Part shown: one piece after another, positions 18,489 to 28,253 of the stretch
How positions within the stretch are numbered: position 1 is the stretch's first letter
Layout of the letters: each line of letters starts with the position of its first letter
Source of the DNA: Lactobacillus sp. ESL0700
Lineage (GTDB): Bacteria; Bacillota; Bacilli; Lactobacillales; Lactobacillaceae
NCBI RefSeq assembly: GCF_029392095.1
Contig: NZ_CP113930.1
Coordinates: 992,001-1,056,000, forward strand
Direction: 5' to 3'
Length of the DNA stretch: 64,000 nt
Position numbers and translations under genes: made by a program
The notes under the pieces: model-generated
What the model saw: only the letters and a program-made list of their open reading frames with translations
Databases searched by the model: none
What the model was told of the DNA's origin: nothing

Positions 18489-18566
18489 TGTCATCACTTC
18501 CTTGTAAATAGATTTGCTTTGTAGCATAACAATATTTTTAATAATTTTATCATGGTTATCTAAAAG

Positions 18567-18597
18567 AAAAAAGACCTAGTCAAAACTAGGTCTCTTA
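18567..18597 (-). terminator. Terminator after nth
   Basis: The minus strand reads AGACCTAG, a 6-nt loop, CTAGGTCT and TTTTTTC. It ends the dinG-ypmB-asnS-dnaD-nth transcript and precedes the ABC-F leader region. Confidence 0.88.
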
Positions 18598-18647
18598 CTG
18601 TTTATCGAATTGTTATAATGCTATCTGTGAGCGCATATAATGGTAAT

Positions 18648-19271
18648 TTATTTCAAGTAAGTATACGGATCGTCTTTATCGCGGGCTGTCATGGAATAAC
18701 GACCAAACAAAATCATTGCGTGGTGCGTGTGAATCCACTCTTCAGGCGGTAAAACTTCTTCCAGCCTTTTTTCAATTTCAAGTGGTTTTGCATCTTGAGC
18801 TACAATGTGGAATCGTTTAGAAATGCGTGAGACGTGGGTATCAACGGCGATTGCTGGAATGCCAAAGCCATCGGCTAAAACAACGTTAGCAGTTTTTACA
18901 CCAACTCCTGGTAAGGTAACAAGCGTCTTTTTATCCCCTGGAATTTTACAATCATATTTATCAACTAGAATTTGTGCGGTTTCCTTAAGGTGCTTAGCTT
19001 TTGAATGATACAAGCCAATTTTCGAAATATGATCTTCAATATCCGCAATTGTTGCCTGTGCCAGCTCAACTGGCGTGGGATAATCAGCAATGAACTGGGG
19101 CATTACGCGGTTCACCATCTTATCCGTTGTTTGCGCACTCATTAAAACTGCACAAAGTAAGTGGAAGTTATTGTCCCAGATGAGTTCACTTTTAGCGTCA
19201 GGATACATCTTATTAATTGTGCGTAATACTTTGTGTGCTTCTTCAGTGCTTAATAATTTTTCGTGTGCCAT
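18648..19271 (-). CDS. nth: Endonuclease III, lacking the iron-sulfur cluster loop
   Basis: 207 residues. Nth removes oxidised pyrimidines and cuts the abasic site. The helix-hairpin-helix LPGVGVKTANVVLA contains the catalytic lysine, and VDTHVSRISKRF contains the catalytic aspartate. The usual C-terminal cysteine loop (C-x6-C-x2-C-x5-C) is absent: the protein ends TARDKDDPYTYLK, with no cysteine in that region. The end is real, since the stop TAA and a terminator follow. It starts at the dnaD stop (adjacent genes, 1-nt overlap). The enzyme is probably active without a cluster, in keeping with the low iron use of lactobacilli; that is inference. Confidence 0.92.
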   Translation of the reverse strand: MAHEKLLSTEEAHKVLRTINKMYPDAKSELIWDNNFHLLCAVLMSAQTTDKMVNRVMPQFIADYPTPVELAQATIADIEDHISKIGLYHSKAKHLKETAQILVDKYDCKIPGDKKTLVTLPGVGVKTANVVLADGFGIPAIAVDTHVSRISKRFHIVAQDAKPLEIEKRLEEVLPPEEWIHTHHAMILFGRYSMTARDKDDPYTYLK

Positions 19272-19912
19272 TAGCGATTCCTTTGTAAAAACTTCTGAAC
19301 TTGGGCGACAGTTTTGAGATTATGTCTTTGCCAATTTAACAAAATACGGTCAACGTACTTTAAGCTATATGCTTGTGATAAAACTGCTTCTCGCAACGCA
19401 AGCTTAATGATTTCTGGGTCGTAGTGATCGACATTCAGCCAAGCCGAAATTTCTTCGCGCTCAATTGGACTTAAATAACGACCAAATTCAATTTCAAATT
19501 GTCGTGCAAGTGTGTTAAGTGGATTATTATCTAAGCTATCACTGACTTTTTCTGTTTGGTCTTGATGGCTCTTAATCATCACATTAGTACTCAAAAAGTC
19601 ATCTAGCTTTTGATAAAGTGCATCCAAATTATAAAAATTGCCAATCCGGCCTTGTTTGTCAGTTAATTGATCAATGCTTAAATAGTTTTGGTCAATTAAT
19701 TGCTGTGTAATGCTGGCCACCTCACCGGTTGAAAGATTAGTATTAGCAGCAATTTGCTCATTTGTTGGGAAGTTTTCTCCTCTTTGTGCAAAGGCCTCTA
19801 ATTGAATGATTAAAATTAATTCGGCATCACTGATCTTAAGCTGCGGATAATAAGCAATTAGACCATTAGGCAAAGTAGTAAAACCTAATTTGCGAAAATC
19901 ATTGTAGTGCAA
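19271..19912 (-). CDS. dnaD: DnaD, primosomal DNA replication protein
   Basis: 213 residues. An N-terminal winged-helix DnaD_N domain (about 1-110) is joined through an acidic/Gln linker to the C-terminal DnaD domain (LARQFEIEFGRYLSPIEREEI, with the YxxxI-type helix RILLNWQRHNL near the end). DnaD remodels DNA at oriC and helps load the helicase. The start is TTG at 19912, with GGGGAG seven bases before it. A strong hairpin terminator ends about 19 nt before the start, so expression depends on readthrough from asnS. Confidence 0.9.
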   Translation of the reverse strand: MHYNDFRKLGFTTLPNGLIAYYPQLKISDAELILIIQLEAFAQRGENFPTNEQIAANTNLSTGEVASITQQLIDQNYLSIDQLTDKQGRIGNFYNLDALYQKLDDFLSTNVMIKSHQDQTEKVSDSLDNNPLNTLARQFEIEFGRYLSPIEREEISAWLNVDHYDPEIIKLALREAVLSQAYSLKYVDRILLNWQRHNLKTVAQVQKFLQRNR

Positions 19913-19930
19913 TTAAATTCTCCCCTTTAA

Positions 19931-19966
19931 AAAAGTTGAACTAAAAACTTTAGTTCAACTTTTAAT
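19931..19966 (-). terminator. Intercistronic terminator between asnS and dnaD
   Basis: AAAAGTTGAACTAAA and TTTAGTTCAACTTTT make a 15-bp perfect stem with a 3-nt loop, T-rich on the minus-strand 3' side, placed just before the ribosome binding site of dnaD. Confidence 0.85.
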
Positions 19967-19987
19967 AATATTCTACTAATAATAAGT

Positions 19988-21286
19988 TTATGGCTCGATG
20001 CGGTTAATCATTCTTGGGAATGGAATAGCTTCACGAACATGGTCTAATTTACAAATCCAAGCAATTACACGTTCAAAGCCCATACCAAAGCCTGAGTGTG
20101 GCACACTACCATACTTACGCAAGTCAAGGTACCAGCTGTAATCATCTTCATTCAAGCCAGCTTCATTAATTTGCTTTTTCAGAATGTCATAGTCGCTTTC
20201 ACGTTCTGAACCGCCCATGATTTCGCCGTAGCCTTCAGGTGCCAAAACATCAGCACATAGGTATTCCTTAGGGTTTTCTGGGTTCTTCTTCATGTAAAAT
20301 GGCTTAATTACTGTTGGGTAATTTACGATAAAGAATGGTCGGTCAAATTTTTCTGAAATGTAAGCTTCGTCAGGAGAACCAAAGTCATCGCCCCACTTGA
20401 AGTCACGACCACCTTCTTGCAGCATCTTAACGGCATCATCGTATGATAAACGAGTGTAGTTACCTTCTGCGGCTGGTTCAAGCTTCTTAGGATCACGACC
20501 CAAGATTTCCAATTCATATCGGCAGTTAGCTAATACTTGCTTAACAACATAAGATAAAAATCTTTCTTGAATATCAAGGGATTCATCTTGATGCATCCAT
20601 GCCATTTCTGGTTCCATCATCCAAAATTCAGTTAGATGACGTCTAGTCTTTGATTCTTCAGCTCTAAATGTTGGACCAAAGGTGAAGATTTTGCCAAATG
20701 CTTCAGCACCAACTTCACCATAAAGTTGACCTGATTGTGATAAGTAAGCATCCCCACCAAAGTATTCCGTATGGAACAACTCAGTTGTACCTTCTGGTGC
20801 AGAATGCATGAAAATTGGCGCATCAAATTTTACGAAGCCTTCATTTTCAAAGAAATCAACCGTTGCTTTAAAAATGATATTTCTAATGCGCATGATAGCA
20901 AATGGTCGCCGGCTTCTTAACCATAAGTGACGGTGATCGAGCAAGAAATCAATCCCGTGTTCCTTATTTGTGATTGGGTAGCCTTCGTTATTAGTAACAA
21001 CCTTCAGGTCCGAAATTTGAATTTCGTAGCCAAAGTGTGAGCGCTCATCTTGATGAACAGTTCCCTTAATGTAAAAGCTAGCTTCTTGGTGCAATGACTT
21101 GGCTGCTTCAAATACTTCGCTAGAAACGTCATTTTTCCGCATAACTCCTTGGAAAAACGCGGTACCATCACGCAATTGTAAGAAAATAATCTTCCCACTT
21201 GAACGTTTATCTGTTAGCCAAACATGCATCTCAACTTCTTCATCAACATGCTTGGAACAGTCTCTAATTGAAATTAATTCTGTCAT
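19988..21286 (-). CDS. asnS: Asparaginyl-tRNA synthetase
   Basis: 432 residues, class IIb synthetase. An N-terminal OB-fold anticodon-binding domain (about 15-110) precedes the catalytic core, with motif 2 [21 protein letters not shown] and motif 3 [13 protein letters not shown]. It charges tRNA-Asn. The asnS-dnaD-nth order is standard in Firmicutes. The 66-nt leader has no T-box structure. Confidence 0.97.
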   Translation of the reverse strand: MTELISIRDCSKHVDEEVEMHVWLTDKRSSGKIIFLQLRDGTAFFQGVMRKNDVSSEVFEAAKSLHQEASFYIKGTVHQDERSHFGYEIQISDLKVVTNNEGYPITNKEHGIDFLLDHRHLWLRSRRPFAIMRIRNIIFKATVDFFENEGFVKFDAPIFMHSAPEGTTELFHTEYFGGDAYLSQSGQLYGEVGAEAFGKIFTFGPTFRAEESKTRRHLTEFWMMEPEMAWMHQDESLDIQERFLSYVVKQVLANCRYELEILGRDPKKLEPAAEGNYTRLSYDDAVKMLQEGGRDFKWGDDFGSPDEAYISEKFDRPFFIVNYPTVIKPFYMKKNPENPKEYLCADVLAPEGYGEIMGGSERESDYDILKKQINEAGLNEDDYSWYLDLRKYGSVPHSGFGMGFERVIAWICKLDHVREAIPFPRMINRIEP

Positions 21287-21352
21287 AAATTCTTATTCCA
21301 CTTTCCTTATTGTATCAAGTTAATCATACCAAAGTTTTATCTTTTTCGCGAC

Positions 21353-21835
21353 TTAACCGATAAATTTTCCAGTTTTAAATTCATATAATTTGTAACTATA
21401 ATCACCAGCCGCATTTTTGGCTGTTACTTCCCAAACAGGTTTGTTCTTGTACCAGCCCAAGTTGACCTGATTAATTTTACCACCAGTTTGCTTCTGATTA
21501 AACTCAGTTCTAATCTTGGTTTCGCTAACGCCCTTTTTAGCAGGATAAAGGTAACCCTTCTTCGAGCCTGGCAAGTAAATAAAATAATATGTGTCATTAT
21601 GCCTGCTAATGCCCTTAACCGAATAGCTATTAACCTCGCGGTCTAAGTGATAGCTTGCTTGGACTAGCGTAATCGGGGTTTTACTGGTTGCTATCTGCTT
21701 AGCATTCTGCGTTTCGTTGCGCCTAGGTTGTCCTGCTTGGTAAAAAAGGGCCACAAACATGAGGTAGAGTAGCGCGATAATGATTACCACCCAAGTAACG
21801 AACTTAATTGTTTGTCTCGTATCATCTTTAATCAT
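21353..21835 (-). CDS. YpmB-like membrane-anchored protein (DUF5590)
   Basis: 160 residues: short cytoplasmic N-terminus, one membrane helix (about 13-33), and an external domain of two PepSY-like repeats (ITLVQASYHLDREVNSYSV and LYPAKKGVSETKIRTEF regions), ending in WEVTAKNAAGDYSYKLYEF. Function unknown; the location between dinG and asnS is that of B. subtilis ypmB. It overlaps dinG by 8 nt. Confidence 0.82.
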   Translation of the reverse strand: MIKDDTRQTIKFVTWVVIIIALLYLMFVALFYQAGQPRRNETQNAKQIATSKTPITLVQASYHLDREVNSYSVKGISRHNDTYYFIYLPGSKKGYLYPAKKGVSETKIRTEFNQKQTGGKINQVNLGWYKNKPVWEVTAKNAAGDYSYKLYEFKTGKFIG

Positions 21836-24614
21836 AATTAGCCAACTTATCTCGTAACTCCTTTAAACTGACTTTCTGCGTTTTTACCGGAATTGCATCC
21901 AGAAATACTTTACCATAATCTCTCTGCCAAATGCGTGAATCTAAGATTACAAATTGACCGCGATCTTCCTCGCCGCGAATTAAGCGCCCCATCCCTTGAC
22001 GAAAGCGAATTACTGCCCGCGGTATTGTATCAGTCTGAAAAACATTCAAGCCTTCATCCTGCAACTTCTTTTGCCGTAATCTAACTTCTGGCTGATCCGG
22101 CGATTCAAACGGCAATTTGGCTGCAATTACCAGATCAATCCCGCATTGGTGAAAATCAATTCCTTCCCAAAAGCTGTCAGCACCAAGAATAATTGCCTGA
22201 TTGGCAATCGCAAATCTTTTGGCAATACGATTATTTGACCCTGACAATCCTTGAGCCAAAATTTCAAAGTCCCGTAAATTCGGTGAATTTAGAATCAGCG
22301 TAAATACTTCTTTAATTTGGTCCAAATTGGTCATTAGTACCAGCACATGCTTTTTCTTGCCTAAATCGTTAGTCAGAATATTTGCCAATTGCGCAGGATA
22401 TTGACTATCGCTAAAGTCTGGCATGTCCTTAACCGACAATACCTCAAGGTGCTTTGCTAATTTGAAGGTACTCTTACCAATGTACTCCTTGGGCATTAAA
22501 TCGGCCAAGGCCAACTGCTTAATCGCAAAAGTAAAATTGTTCTCACTAGTTAGTGTTGCACTGACAAACAATAAATGGTCAAAACGCGCATAAATTTGCT
22601 TTAACTCACTGCTGGCATCTAGCATCAGCCAACTAAGATTGGCACTAAGAGGATCCTGCGGATTAGTTAAGGTAACAATAAAGCCTTCCTGCTGCAAATT
22701 CTTTTGGTCATTGAGCAAGTCAGATAACTGATAACTCTTTTCAATATAAAAGTCGAGACGGTCAAGTTGCGTCGTGATTTCACTTAATAATGCATCTTCA
22801 TCACTGGTTGTGTCTCCAGCTTCTTTATCAAGCTTAAATAAAATCTGGTTAAGATGCTGCCGAACACTCTCTAATTTACGTTGAAATTCACTGAGCCGCG
22901 GTCGAAACTGCCCTTTTTTGGGAAAGAGGTCTGTTCCTTGAAAGCTAAGTAGCAATTTACCATTTGCTAGTAGATTTTGATTGATTGCTCGCGATTTTTT
23001 GGCTGCCAACATTTTCTGCAATCTATTCATTACGTGAATCAGATCGATAAGCTCTGGATTTAATTTCTCTAGTAAAAAGTTAAGCTGCGTATCATTACCG
23101 TATTGGTTAGAAATACCATCCTCTGCGTAGTACAGCAGATTGCGGATATGACTAAGCACACCCCAAAGTGACTCAAACTGAAACGAATCATTGCGCGAAG
23201 TAATCACATTGTCCACGAACCTGTGGGCCTCATCAATTACTAGGTACGGGTTTTGGCCCCAGATAGAATCGTTATAATGATTAGCCAAATACGCATGATT
23301 GGTTACCAAAATATCAGCTTGTTCCTGCCTCTGTCTTGCCAGATTCCAAAAATCAACAGCCGCAAAATTACTGCCGACACGTGCATCCCCCGGATGAGTG
23401 ACTTGCGTAAATAATGGCGCCCGATAATTGGTTAGCTGCAATTCGTCCAGATCACCTGTTTTTGTTTGCGTTAACCACACTAAAATGCGCATTTGCAAAA
23501 TCAAGGTAGGTTTGTTTTGCGTTCCCTGATAGAGACTTTGATAAAAACCATCGAGGTCAAGGTAGTGACTGCTTGACTTAACTACTTCTGCAGTCAGGTC
23601 AAGCTTAGTAACCGCCAGCATTTGCGGGATTTCTTGACTAATCACCTGATTTTGTAAAACCTTGGTTGGCGTCGCAATGACTAATTTTCGGCTGGAATAT
23701 AACCGGTAAGCATAAGCAAATAGGTAAGAAAAAGTTTTTCCTGTACCATTAGGTGCTTCAACAAGCATTGCTCGCTCATTACCGTTACCTAAAAAGTCGT
23801 CAATTTGGTTAATCAAATTGACCTGCGGCTGGCGATAATTAATTTTCCCTTTAAACAGCTTGCGCTTAAGGTCGTCCTTAACCGGAAACTTTGCTTTGCT
23901 AGTTTTAGGATTACTTGGCGTAGTTACTCGCTGCTTTTGCAGGACAATATTCCGTACCTGCATTCGGTCTTTACTCAAGGGGCGTTTTTGCTGGCGAGCA
24001 TTTTCCGCAATCGTTGTAAAAATCCATGAGGTATCACGAATTAGTCCGTGAGCTAGCGAGCTGAGGGTATTGAGTGTAGCTTGTGGCAAAGTCTCGAGCT
24101 GATGAATAATATCAATTAATAAGATGGCAGTGCCGTACGCATCAGAATCGGCCTTGTGCGGATTTAAATGCTTGATTTTTAATTGAGCCGTTAAGTCACT
24201 GAGCTTGTATGACGGCAAGGTTGGAAAGGCGATTTTAGCTAATTCAACCGTATCAATTGCCTTGTTAGATAACTCATCAAAGCCGTGACTAACCAATTCA
24301 TAATTTAAAAACGGCAGGTCAAAGTTAACGTTATGCGCGACAAAAACCGTTCCTTTAAGAATTTTACTGATTTTGGGAGCGTAGTAAGCAAAGTCTTTTT
24401 GCCCAGCAACATCCTCATTATGAATGTGGGTCAGATTTTGAACTGCCAAGGGAATTTCACGGTGGGGATTAATCATGAACGAATAGGTCTTGACAACCTG
24501 CAGGTTTTTAACAATGGCGCAGCCAAACTGGATAATATGATTATCGTCCTCACGCTGCGTGCCTGTTGTTTCCAAATCGACGACCGCAAAAGTGTCTTTA
24601 GCAAATGATGTCAT
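21828..24614 (-). CDS. dinG: DinG-type helicase with DnaQ exonuclease domain
   Basis: 928 residues. An N-terminal DEDD exonuclease (FAVVDLETTGTQ at 9-20, HNVNFDLPFLNYEL, HKADSDAYGTAILL) is fused to an XPD/DinG-like superfamily 2 helicase (Walker A EAPNGTGKTF, Walker B VIDEAHRF, and C-terminal RFRQGMGRLIRG). In Gram-positive bacteria this fusion has 3'-5' nuclease activity; unlike E. coli DinG, no four-cysteine iron-sulfur cluster is present. Located between the rexAB pair and the ypmB-like gene. Confidence 0.93.
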   Translation of the reverse strand: MTSFAKDTFAVVDLETTGTQREDDNHIIQFGCAIVKNLQVVKTYSFMINPHREIPLAVQNLTHIHNEDVAGQKDFAYYAPKISKILKGTVFVAHNVNFDLPFLNYELVSHGFDELSNKAIDTVELAKIAFPTLPSYKLSDLTAQLKIKHLNPHKADSDAYGTAILLIDIIHQLETLPQATLNTLSSLAHGLIRDTSWIFTTIAENARQQKRPLSKDRMQVRNIVLQKQRVTTPSNPKTSKAKFPVKDDLKRKLFKGKINYRQPQVNLINQIDDFLGNGNERAMLVEAPNGTGKTFSYLFAYAYRLYSSRKLVIATPTKVLQNQVISQEIPQMLAVTKLDLTAEVVKSSSHYLDLDGFYQSLYQGTQNKPTLILQMRILVWLTQTKTGDLDELQLTNYRAPLFTQVTHPGDARVGSNFAAVDFWNLARQRQEQADILVTNHAYLANHYNDSIWGQNPYLVIDEAHRFVDNVITSRNDSFQFESLWGVLSHIRNLLYYAEDGISNQYGNDTQLNFLLEKLNPELIDLIHVMNRLQKMLAAKKSRAINQNLLANGKLLLSFQGTDLFPKKGQFRPRLSEFQRKLESVRQHLNQILFKLDKEAGDTTSDEDALLSEITTQLDRLDFYIEKSYQLSDLLNDQKNLQQEGFIVTLTNPQDPLSANLSWLMLDASSELKQIYARFDHLLFVSATLTSENNFTFAIKQLALADLMPKEYIGKSTFKLAKHLEVLSVKDMPDFSDSQYPAQLANILTNDLGKKKHVLVLMTNLDQIKEVFTLILNSPNLRDFEILAQGLSGSNNRIAKRFAIANQAIILGADSFWEGIDFHQCGIDLVIAAKLPFESPDQPEVRLRQKKLQDEGLNVFQTDTIPRAVIRFRQGMGRLIRGEEDRGQFVILDSRIWQRDYGKVFLDAIPVKTQKVSLKELRDKLANYD

Positions 24615-24635
24615 GTTCTGCCCTCCTTTTCTCTT

Positions 24636-27600
24636 CTATTTAACTTCTACCGCCCTTTTTGCGTCAAGTAGAATTAGGTATTTATGGGTTACTTTTTGTT
24701 TGGCAAAAGAATTAAGCGCCTGCTCGTATAACCTAAGCTGGCCCGTATATTTTTGCTTAATCTTAGCAATTGCCGTATCCAAATTATTCGGGTCAACGTG
24801 GTCAGTCTTGTAATCAAACAAAATGATCCCATCGTCAGCTTCAAAATAACCGTCAATGGTCCCGTGAACCAAAATCTTGGCATCAGGATCACTAAACTGG
24901 TTAAACAAGGTCGTTGCCGCAATTAAGCTGGAAAAATCAACTTCACGCTTTAAATTATCCGGCTGCTGCCAAAAATCGCGAGCAAAATCACTGTGAACAA
25001 ACCAGTTAATCTCATCTTTTTTCAGACTTACAACAATTTGCGGGTTCAACTTTTTCTGTTTGACCAATTCCTGAATTTCGGCATCTAATTGCGCGTCATC
25101 ACCACTACCACAATAATCATAATACTGCAGAATTAGGTGTGTTGCCGTCCCGATTTCCGCACCAGTAAATTTTGATTCAAATAGAAAATTAGGTTTGGTA
25201 TCAATTGGCTGCAAATAACGGTTAGTGGACGATAAGAGGTGTGCATTTTCTAAATCCGTGTCAATTGGATCATTGAAGGCCTTCTTGATTTCTGAAACAG
25301 CCTGATATGCCGTTGTTTGACTCGCATCCTTAAACGGATAAACAAAATCATACAGTTTCTGCGCTGTTTGGTTAAGTAAAGTCAAATCTTGCGTTTCTTC
25401 CTGGCGTTCTTCTTCTAGAACTGCTCCAGCAATCTGTTCATTATCATACTTGATAATTAGCAAGTCTTGGTTTTGATCTAGCTCACTTGTGACATCGCTA
25501 ATCTTTTGCACTGGTTGTTTATCAAAGTGAATTGCGGGTCCGATAAAATTCATTGGGCTGGTAGCCGTTAACTTATCGGCTAGTGCAAGGCGACCATTAG
25601 CGTTTAATTGGTGCTCCCAGGTCAAGACTTTTTTAGGAAAGCTCGGAATATCGGCTACTAAGATAAGTTTTTGCTTAGCCCGCGTTAGCCCAACATATAA
25701 AATTCGCGCTTCTTCCTCCAGTAATTGTTGCTTTTGCTTAGTATTGTCAATTGCCTTAACCAGTGAGTCCGCACGATAATGCTTGCGCCTCAAGGTTAGT
25801 CCAACGTTATCGGCATTAATAATGTAATTGCCGCTTAGGTCACGCATCTGGAACCGATGCTGGAGCCCAACGTAAAACACAATTGGAAATTCAAGTCCCT
25901 TAGAACCGTGAACCGTCATCAGCCGCACGGCATCACCGGCTTCTTTAGTTAATAGCGGCTGGGCCAAGTCTTTCTGACTGCGCCGCATGCGTTCAATAAA
26001 GTTAATGAATTGGTACAGACCCTTAAAACCCGCACTTTCATAGGAACTGGCGCGTTCATACAGGGCCTCAAGATTAACTCGGCGCTGTTCGCCGTTAGGT
26101 AATCCGGTCATGATTTCCAAAAGGCTGGTCCGCTCATAAATACTCCAGATTAATTCGGAAATGCGGTGATTAGTCGCAAATTGCCGTAAGTCATCTAGCT
26201 GATTTAAAAAGGCTTTAATTTGAACGCTTAATTGGTCACCGACCGTCACATAGGAAGTCAAAGCATCGTAAAAACTCGTATTTTTGCTGTGAATGCGAAT
26301 TTTAGCAAGGTCTGGCTCTTTGAAGTTAAACAAGGGTGAACGTAAAACTGCCACGAGCGGGATGTCCTGGTCTGGATTATCAATGATTTTTAAATAATTC
26401 ATAATCACCGTTAATTCAAGCGTTTGAAAGTAATTTTTGGCATCCGTGATAAACAATGGCAGGTGGTTTTTAGCAAACTCTTGCATGATTGTTAAGTTAT
26501 CGCTGCGACTTCTAGTTAAAACGGCAATATCACTGTACTTAAAGGGACGCTGATGTCCCAAATGAGCATCATAAACCTGCAAATTCTCTTGCTTAAATTG
26601 CTGAATCCGATTGATAACCATCGTAATTTCGCTGGCATCAATTTCCGGCTCGGTTTCATCAGAGTGATTTTGCTGGGTTTCTTTTTCGTGATAAAGAACC
26701 TCGCTGGCTGTTGGCAAGCTCGACGGATAATATTGCGCACCAAAAACTAGTTGGCCTTCGCTAGGATAATCAATCCCGCCAAAGTCTGTACTTAACACAC
26801 TATCAAAGACTTGGTTAACCAACTTGACAACTGGCTTAGTGGAGCGAAAGTTTGCCGATAATAAAATTCGTTCTTGATTTTTATTTTCCGCTTGTGCAGC
26901 TGCATGGTATTTATTCAGGAACAAACTCGGTTCAGCCTGCCGAAAGCCGTAAATCGACTGCTTAACATCCCCCACCATAAAGAGATTGTTTTGGCCGTCT
27001 TTTTTCAGCAGCTGCAAAATCTTCTCTTGAAGGGCGTTGATATCCTGATATTCGTCAATCAAAATTTCTTTAAACTTATTACGATAAAAGTCACGAGCTA
27101 ACTGCGAATTAGACGTGTCCTGACTAAGAATCTGGTAAGCTAGTTGCTCCATATCACTATAATCAAGCAAGTTTTCTGCCCGCTTTAACTGGTTAAAGCG
27201 ATCAATTAAAGCTAGCTCCGCCTTAGTAATTGCGGACGTGATTCTTTGTCCCTGCTTTAATAGGTCTAGCTGTTCAGACTCATCCGTTACGTAAAAAGAG
27301 GTGTACGTTGAAAAGACCTGATTCTTAGCTTCTTCTTTTAAAGCTTGACTTTCTTGATAAACGTCAAGCAGGTCCTCGTCCCACTTATTAGATTTACGGT
27401 AACTTCCGGTGAAAACGCAGCTGCGTAAATATGCCCGCTGAGTCTCATAATCGTCATCAGCTGCCAGACTTTGGCGATAATTTGATAGCGCCTGGTGAAA
27501 TTGCGTAAAGCTCTCATGCACCTTGCTTAATTCTTTAGTTTCAATTTGACTGCTGGCAAGCAAGCGCTCAATTTTTTCATTAAGACTAGCAAAAGTATTG

Positions 27601-28250
27601 CTTAAATACGGTTTAATCTGCTCTTGCCATAAAGCAGACGTAATAATATTATCTGCCACCTGGTATTTTTGACTTAATTGCTTCAACCAATCACGATAAT
27701 CTGGCTTAGCCATCGCAAAATCATACAAATCAAGTAGCAATCCTTGAGCCGAGTCAGCATCCCGATCACCAGCAAAATTATCATAGAAGGCAATAAAATC
27801 TTTGTCCTTGGCTTCTAAAAATTCACCTTCGATTTCTCGCAGTGCCCGCTCACGCAATAGTGCCGCCTGCGTCTCATCGGTTAAGACACTGAAGCTAGGA
27901 TCAATGTCAATTACGTAATAGAAACGGTGAATAACGTCCAGACAAAAAGCATCGATTGTTGAAATGTTGGCCGTATCAACTTGGTTAAGCTGCTGGCGTA
28001 AATAACGCTTGTCTGCTGCAGACTTTAGCTGCTGTTCTAGCACCTGCTTAATCCGCGCTTTCATTTCTTGGGCCGCCGCCTTGGTAAAAGTTACAACGAG
28101 CAATTGGTCAACGCCGGTGCCAGCTAGGATTTCTTGCATAACCCGTTCAACTAAGACCGTAGTTTTTCCACTACCCGCTGATGCAGAGACCAAAATATCT
28201 TGCCCGCGATCATCAACTGCTTGCTGTTGCTCTTTAGTAAATTGGGGCAT
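24636..28250 (-). CDS. rexA: ATP-dependent helicase/nuclease subunit A (RexA/AddA)
   Basis: 1204 residues. UvrD-like helicase with Walker A SASAGSGKTTVLVERV at about 20-35, VTFTKAAAQEMKAR, DEYQDINALQEKIL, VGDVKQSIYGFRQAEP and motif VMTVHGSKGLEFPIVF-like segment, then a C-terminal RecB-family nuclease (GTIDGYFEADDGIILFDYKTD). With RexB it resects double-strand breaks and handles Chi-dependent recombination. It begins 3 nt after rexB ends. Confidence 0.96.
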   Translation of the reverse strand: MPQFTKEQQQAVDDRGQDILVSASAGSGKTTVLVERVMQEILAGTGVDQLLVVTFTKAAAQEMKARIKQVLEQQLKSAADKRYLRQQLNQVDTANISTIDAFCLDVIHRFYYVIDIDPSFSVLTDETQAALLRERALREIEGEFLEAKDKDFIAFYDNFAGDRDADSAQGLLLDLYDFAMAKPDYRDWLKQLSQKYQVADNIITSALWQEQIKPYLSNTFASLNEKIERLLASSQIETKELSKVHESFTQFHQALSNYRQSLAADDDYETQRAYLRSCVFTGSYRKSNKWDEDLLDVYQESQALKEEAKNQVFSTYTSFYVTDESEQLDLLKQGQRITSAITKAELALIDRFNQLKRAENLLDYSDMEQLAYQILSQDTSNSQLARDFYRNKFKEILIDEYQDINALQEKILQLLKKDGQNNLFMVGDVKQSIYGFRQAEPSLFLNKYHAAAQAENKNQERILLSANFRSTKPVVKLVNQVFDSVLSTDFGGIDYPSEGQLVFGAQYYPSSLPTASEVLYHEKETQQNHSDETEPEIDASEITMVINRIQQFKQENLQVYDAHLGHQRPFKYSDIAVLTRSRSDNLTIMQEFAKNHLPLFITDAKNYFQTLELTVIMNYLKIIDNPDQDIPLVAVLRSPLFNFKEPDLAKIRIHSKNTSFYDALTSYVTVGDQLSVQIKAFLNQLDDLRQFATNHRISELIWSIYERTSLLEIMTGLPNGEQRRVNLEALYERASSYESAGFKGLYQFINFIERMRRSQKDLAQPLLTKEAGDAVRLMTVHGSKGLEFPIVFYVGLQHRFQMRDLSGNYIINADNVGLTLRRKHYRADSLVKAIDNTKQKQQLLEEEARILYVGLTRAKQKLILVADIPSFPKKVLTWEHQLNANGRLALADKLTATSPMNFIGPAIHFDKQPVQKISDVTSELDQNQDLLIIKYDNEQIAGAVLEEERQEETQDLTLLNQTAQKLYDFVYPFKDASQTTAYQAVSEIKKAFNDPIDTDLENAHLLSSTNRYLQPIDTKPNFLFESKFTGAEIGTATHLILQYYDYCGSGDDAQLDAEIQELVKQKKLNPQIVVSLKKDEINWFVHSDFARDFWQQPDNLKREVDFSSLIAATTLFNQFSDPDAKILVHGTIDGYFEADDGIILFDYKTDHVDPNNLDTAIAKIKQKYTGQLRLYEQALNSFAKQKVTHKYLILLDAKRAVEVK

Positions 28251-28253
28251 TGT

